Shown: positions 62,482 through 64,000 of the stretch, piece by piece
Position numbering within the stretch: position 1 is the stretch's first letter
Layout of the letters: each line of letters opens with the position of its first letter
Assembly: GCF_030625865.1 (NCBI RefSeq)
Contig: NZ_DAOUQB010000005.1
Coordinates: forward strand, 1 to 64,000
Direction: 5' to 3'
Source: Anaerotignum sp.
Lineage (GTDB): Bacteria; Bacillota; Clostridia; Lachnospirales; Anaerotignaceae
DNA: 64,000 bases
Translations under genes and position numbers: made by a program
Notes under the pieces: generated by a model
Told to the model about the DNA's origin: nothing
Seen by the model: the letters and a program-made list of their open reading frames with translations, nothing else
Database searches by the model: none

Positions 62482-62868
62482 TTATAGCCTTGACGCTGAA
62501 AACTTGGAATTACATTCACCACGTTTTGTTACATATGCCGAAGAATTGCGCATGATAGGCAACTCATTCTTTATTAACTTAAATTTCACTTTTTCTAATT
62601 TGTCGACTTTTTTATTTAACAGCAATTGAAATTTTAACGAAATATTTCTCATCTTTACAGCAAGAAATATTACTTTAAGATAGTCTTGATTTTTTTTCGG
62701 TTCAGTTGTATAATGAGTACGCTCAATCGATGGAGCAATGAAACCAGGGCTGAGTGTTGCTTGTATGAGCCTTGCAGGGATCTTCATAGCATAAGCTTCA
62801 CTCTTCCTTGCTTTTTTATAACAAAATTCCTGATTCATTGTTTTTTGAAGCTTTAAATCCTTCGACAT
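62482..62868 (-). CDS. Doubtful 128-residue ORF, basic, unrecognised
   Basis: An open frame with AAGGAGG 11 bases before its ATG. The product is rich in lysine and arginine, without membrane segments or familiar motifs, and ends 94 bases before the NSS gene on the same strand. I do not recognise it. The composition and the surrounding decayed-looking sequence suggest a remnant of a mobile element as much as a working gene. Confidence 0.25.
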   Translation of the reverse strand: MSKDLKLQKTMNQEFCYKKARKSEAYAMKIPARLIQATLSPGFIAPSIERTHYTTEPKKNQDYLKVIFLAVKMRNISLKFQLLLNKKVDKLEKVKFKLIKNELPIMRNSSAYVTKRGECNSKFSASRL

Positions 62869-63202
62869 GCAAACAGATACCTCCTTTCTTAAATAAATTT
62901 TTTATAATAAAACCGGATTTTAAAGGAATACATATTGTAAAAAAAGCATCTAAAAAATTCACAACAACATTTTTTATTAATTATGTTGTTTGTGCAACAT
63001 TTTTATTAAAATCCAGTTGTTACTATTTTTAACTAGAAACATGTGAACAATTCGCACTGCAATAATGATTAATCTTGTTATTATTTTATAAATAATAACC
63101 ACATGTGTCCATATCTTTTTTTGTCTTATACATTGCAAATATTGTTCATTTGTTTTGCTGAAAATACAAACAGGACTATTTAAGAAAAAGAGGTGCTTTG
63201 TA
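62869..63202. promoter_or_regulatory. Leader of the AraC gene with two inverted repeats
   Basis: No gene is seen. ACAACAT/ATGTTGT (62964-62989) and the perfect palindrome GTTATTATTT-TAT-AAATAATAAC (63077-63099) lie upstream of the AraC-family start at 63203. Either may be an operator. Confidence 0.45.
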
Positions 63203-64000
63203 ATGGAAGCCAAATACTTATCCCATGACAATATTTATCCCAGTAAAAAAAGATACACTTTGTTTTTTTACGATGACAAGTATGAATATGCTTATGGAAA
63301 ACATCTGCAGTATCACGATTTTTATGAAGTACAATTGGTACAAGCCAAAAATAATGATAAAAATGAGATCCTAGGATATATCACTTTAGAAAATCAAGAA
63401 TATCCATTATATAACAATAATTTGATACTGGTGAATCTTTTTGAAAAACATAAAATAGATATTACCAGTAAAAATTGCTATCGATATTGCCTTGATATAT
63501 CACCGAATATTATACATTTTGCCTCATCGCAAGAATCGAATCTTTTAAATATTTTCAGCAATAAAAATAATATTTACCCTATTAGACAATTAGAAGACCA
63601 TACAGCCAACGCATTAATCGGCTTGTTTAAAAGCTTTCATGGTGCAAACATCGTAAACGGCTTCGACATATTCGAAAAAGGATTGATTCTTTTAATACTT
63701 TCTCATATATTTGAAAATTATCATGATGACTTAAAAAACAAAACTGCGAACTCTAAACACATGACACTAATTTTTGACATTATTCAATTTATTGATGTTA
63801 ATATTGAAAATACAATATCATTAGAATCATTGTCGAATGAGTTGCATTTTAGCACATACTATTTATGTCATATTTTTAAAAAGTACACTGGTTTTACTCT
63901 AGGCAAATATATTCTAGACAAGAAAATTGAAATTGCAAAAAAGATTTTGCTGACCCATGATGCTGCGGACGTTGCAAAAACCATGGGATTTGATAACTAT
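63203..64000 (+). CDS. AraC-family transcriptional regulator, 3' end outside window
   Basis: ATG at 63203, with AGAGGTG about 8 bases upstream, opens a frame that runs off the window end (266 codons). The first ~170 residues look like a cupin-type sensing domain. From about residue 195 the sequence 'IDVNIENTISLESLSNELHF' followed by STYYLCHIFKKYTGFTLGKYI is the AraC/XylS helix-turn-helix, with the second half ('AKKILLTHDAADVAKTMGFD') starting at the edge. It is divergent from the NSS/dehydrogenase operon and may regulate it. Confidence 0.88.
   Translation, partial: MEAKYLSHDNIYPSKKRYTLFFYDDKYEYAYGKHLQYHDFYEVQLVQAKNNDKNEILGYITLENQEYPLYNNNLILVNLFEKHKIDITSKNCYRYCLDISPNIIHFASSQESNLLNIFSNKNNIYPIRQLEDHTANALIGLFKSFHGANIVNGFDIFEKGLILLILSHIFENYHDDLKNKTANSKHMTLIFDIIQFIDVNIENTISLESLSNELHFSTYYLCHIFKKYTGFTLGKYILDKKIEIAKKILLTHDAADVAKTMGFDNY

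Noticed and set aside
1..64000. CRISPR arrays, tRNA or rRNA genes, prophage
   Set aside because: No regularly spaced repeats, cloverleaf-like sequences, rRNA segments or phage structural genes were seen when reading both strands.

Overview
The window looks like chromosomal DNA of a strictly anaerobic, amino-acid-fermenting Bacillota of the class Clostridia. The evidence is low GC by eye, strong AGGAGG-type ribosome binding sites, and ferredoxin-linked 2-oxoacid oxidoreductases. It also has phosphotransbutyrylase with butyrate kinase, a glycyl radical enzyme, and a hotdog ammonia-lyase that closely resembles what I remember of the beta-alanyl-CoA ammonia-lyase of Clostridium propionicum (Anaerotignum). 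A genus cannot be fixed from the sequence alone. Most genes lie on the minus strand. I saw no rRNA, tRNA or CRISPR array.

Region 1 (1-12.4 kb) is an amino acid to acyl-CoA module. It holds a short-chain CoA-transferase, a four-subunit VorB-type 2-oxoacid:ferredoxin oxidoreductase preceded by a P-loop ATPase, an OFA-type MFS carrier, an aminotransferase, a GntR regulator, a B3/4-domain protein and an APC permease. A repeated TGCACGA-type operator links the aminotransferase/GntR promoters with the B3/4 promoter.

Region 2 (12.6-28.6 kb) carries an iron-type alcohol dehydrogenase, thiolase, AtoDA CoA-transferase, NhaC antiporter, a second aminotransferase and Ptb-Buk. Ahead of Buk is an orphan set (HpcH/HpaI aldolase, cupin, DUF6282 protein, PreA-like flavoprotein). 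Beyond lie a YheO-type PAS regulator and divergent indolepyruvate:ferredoxin oxidoreductase genes.

Region 3 (28.7-30.75 kb) is a MATE exporter behind a MerR-type promoter, a truncated merR gene and IS256 debris. Region 4 (30.75-41.8 kb) is a glycerate module: hydroxyacid dehydrogenase, glycerate kinase, enolase, pyruvate kinase and a CdaR regulator. Next to it are a dicarboxylate/amino acid symporter, a class V aminotransferase and an M29/NicX-like metalloenzyme diverging from a FadR-type GntR gene. A decayed stretch with an aldo/keto reductase, an acetyltransferase stub, an IS3 stub and a DUF1413 gene follows (41.9-43.3 kb).

Region 5 (43.7-62.4 kb) is the most unusual. One part holds a LysR regulator, a BCCT carrier, a TIM-barrel isomerase-like protein, a ProC-like reductase, a compact glycyl-radical activase, a glycyl radical enzyme of unassigned substrate and an MFS carrier. 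The other part is an operon with an NSS transporter plus a MetS-like micropeptide, a four-polypeptide iron-sulfur flavin amino acid dehydrogenase, a DapA-family lyase, an Asp/Glu racemase-family protein and a CoA-acylating aldehyde dehydrogenase. The beta-alanyl-CoA ammonia-lyase-like gene sits between the two. Together they suggest catabolism of proline/hydroxyproline-like or betaine-like compounds, but the substrates are inferred. The window ends inside an AraC-family regulator gene.
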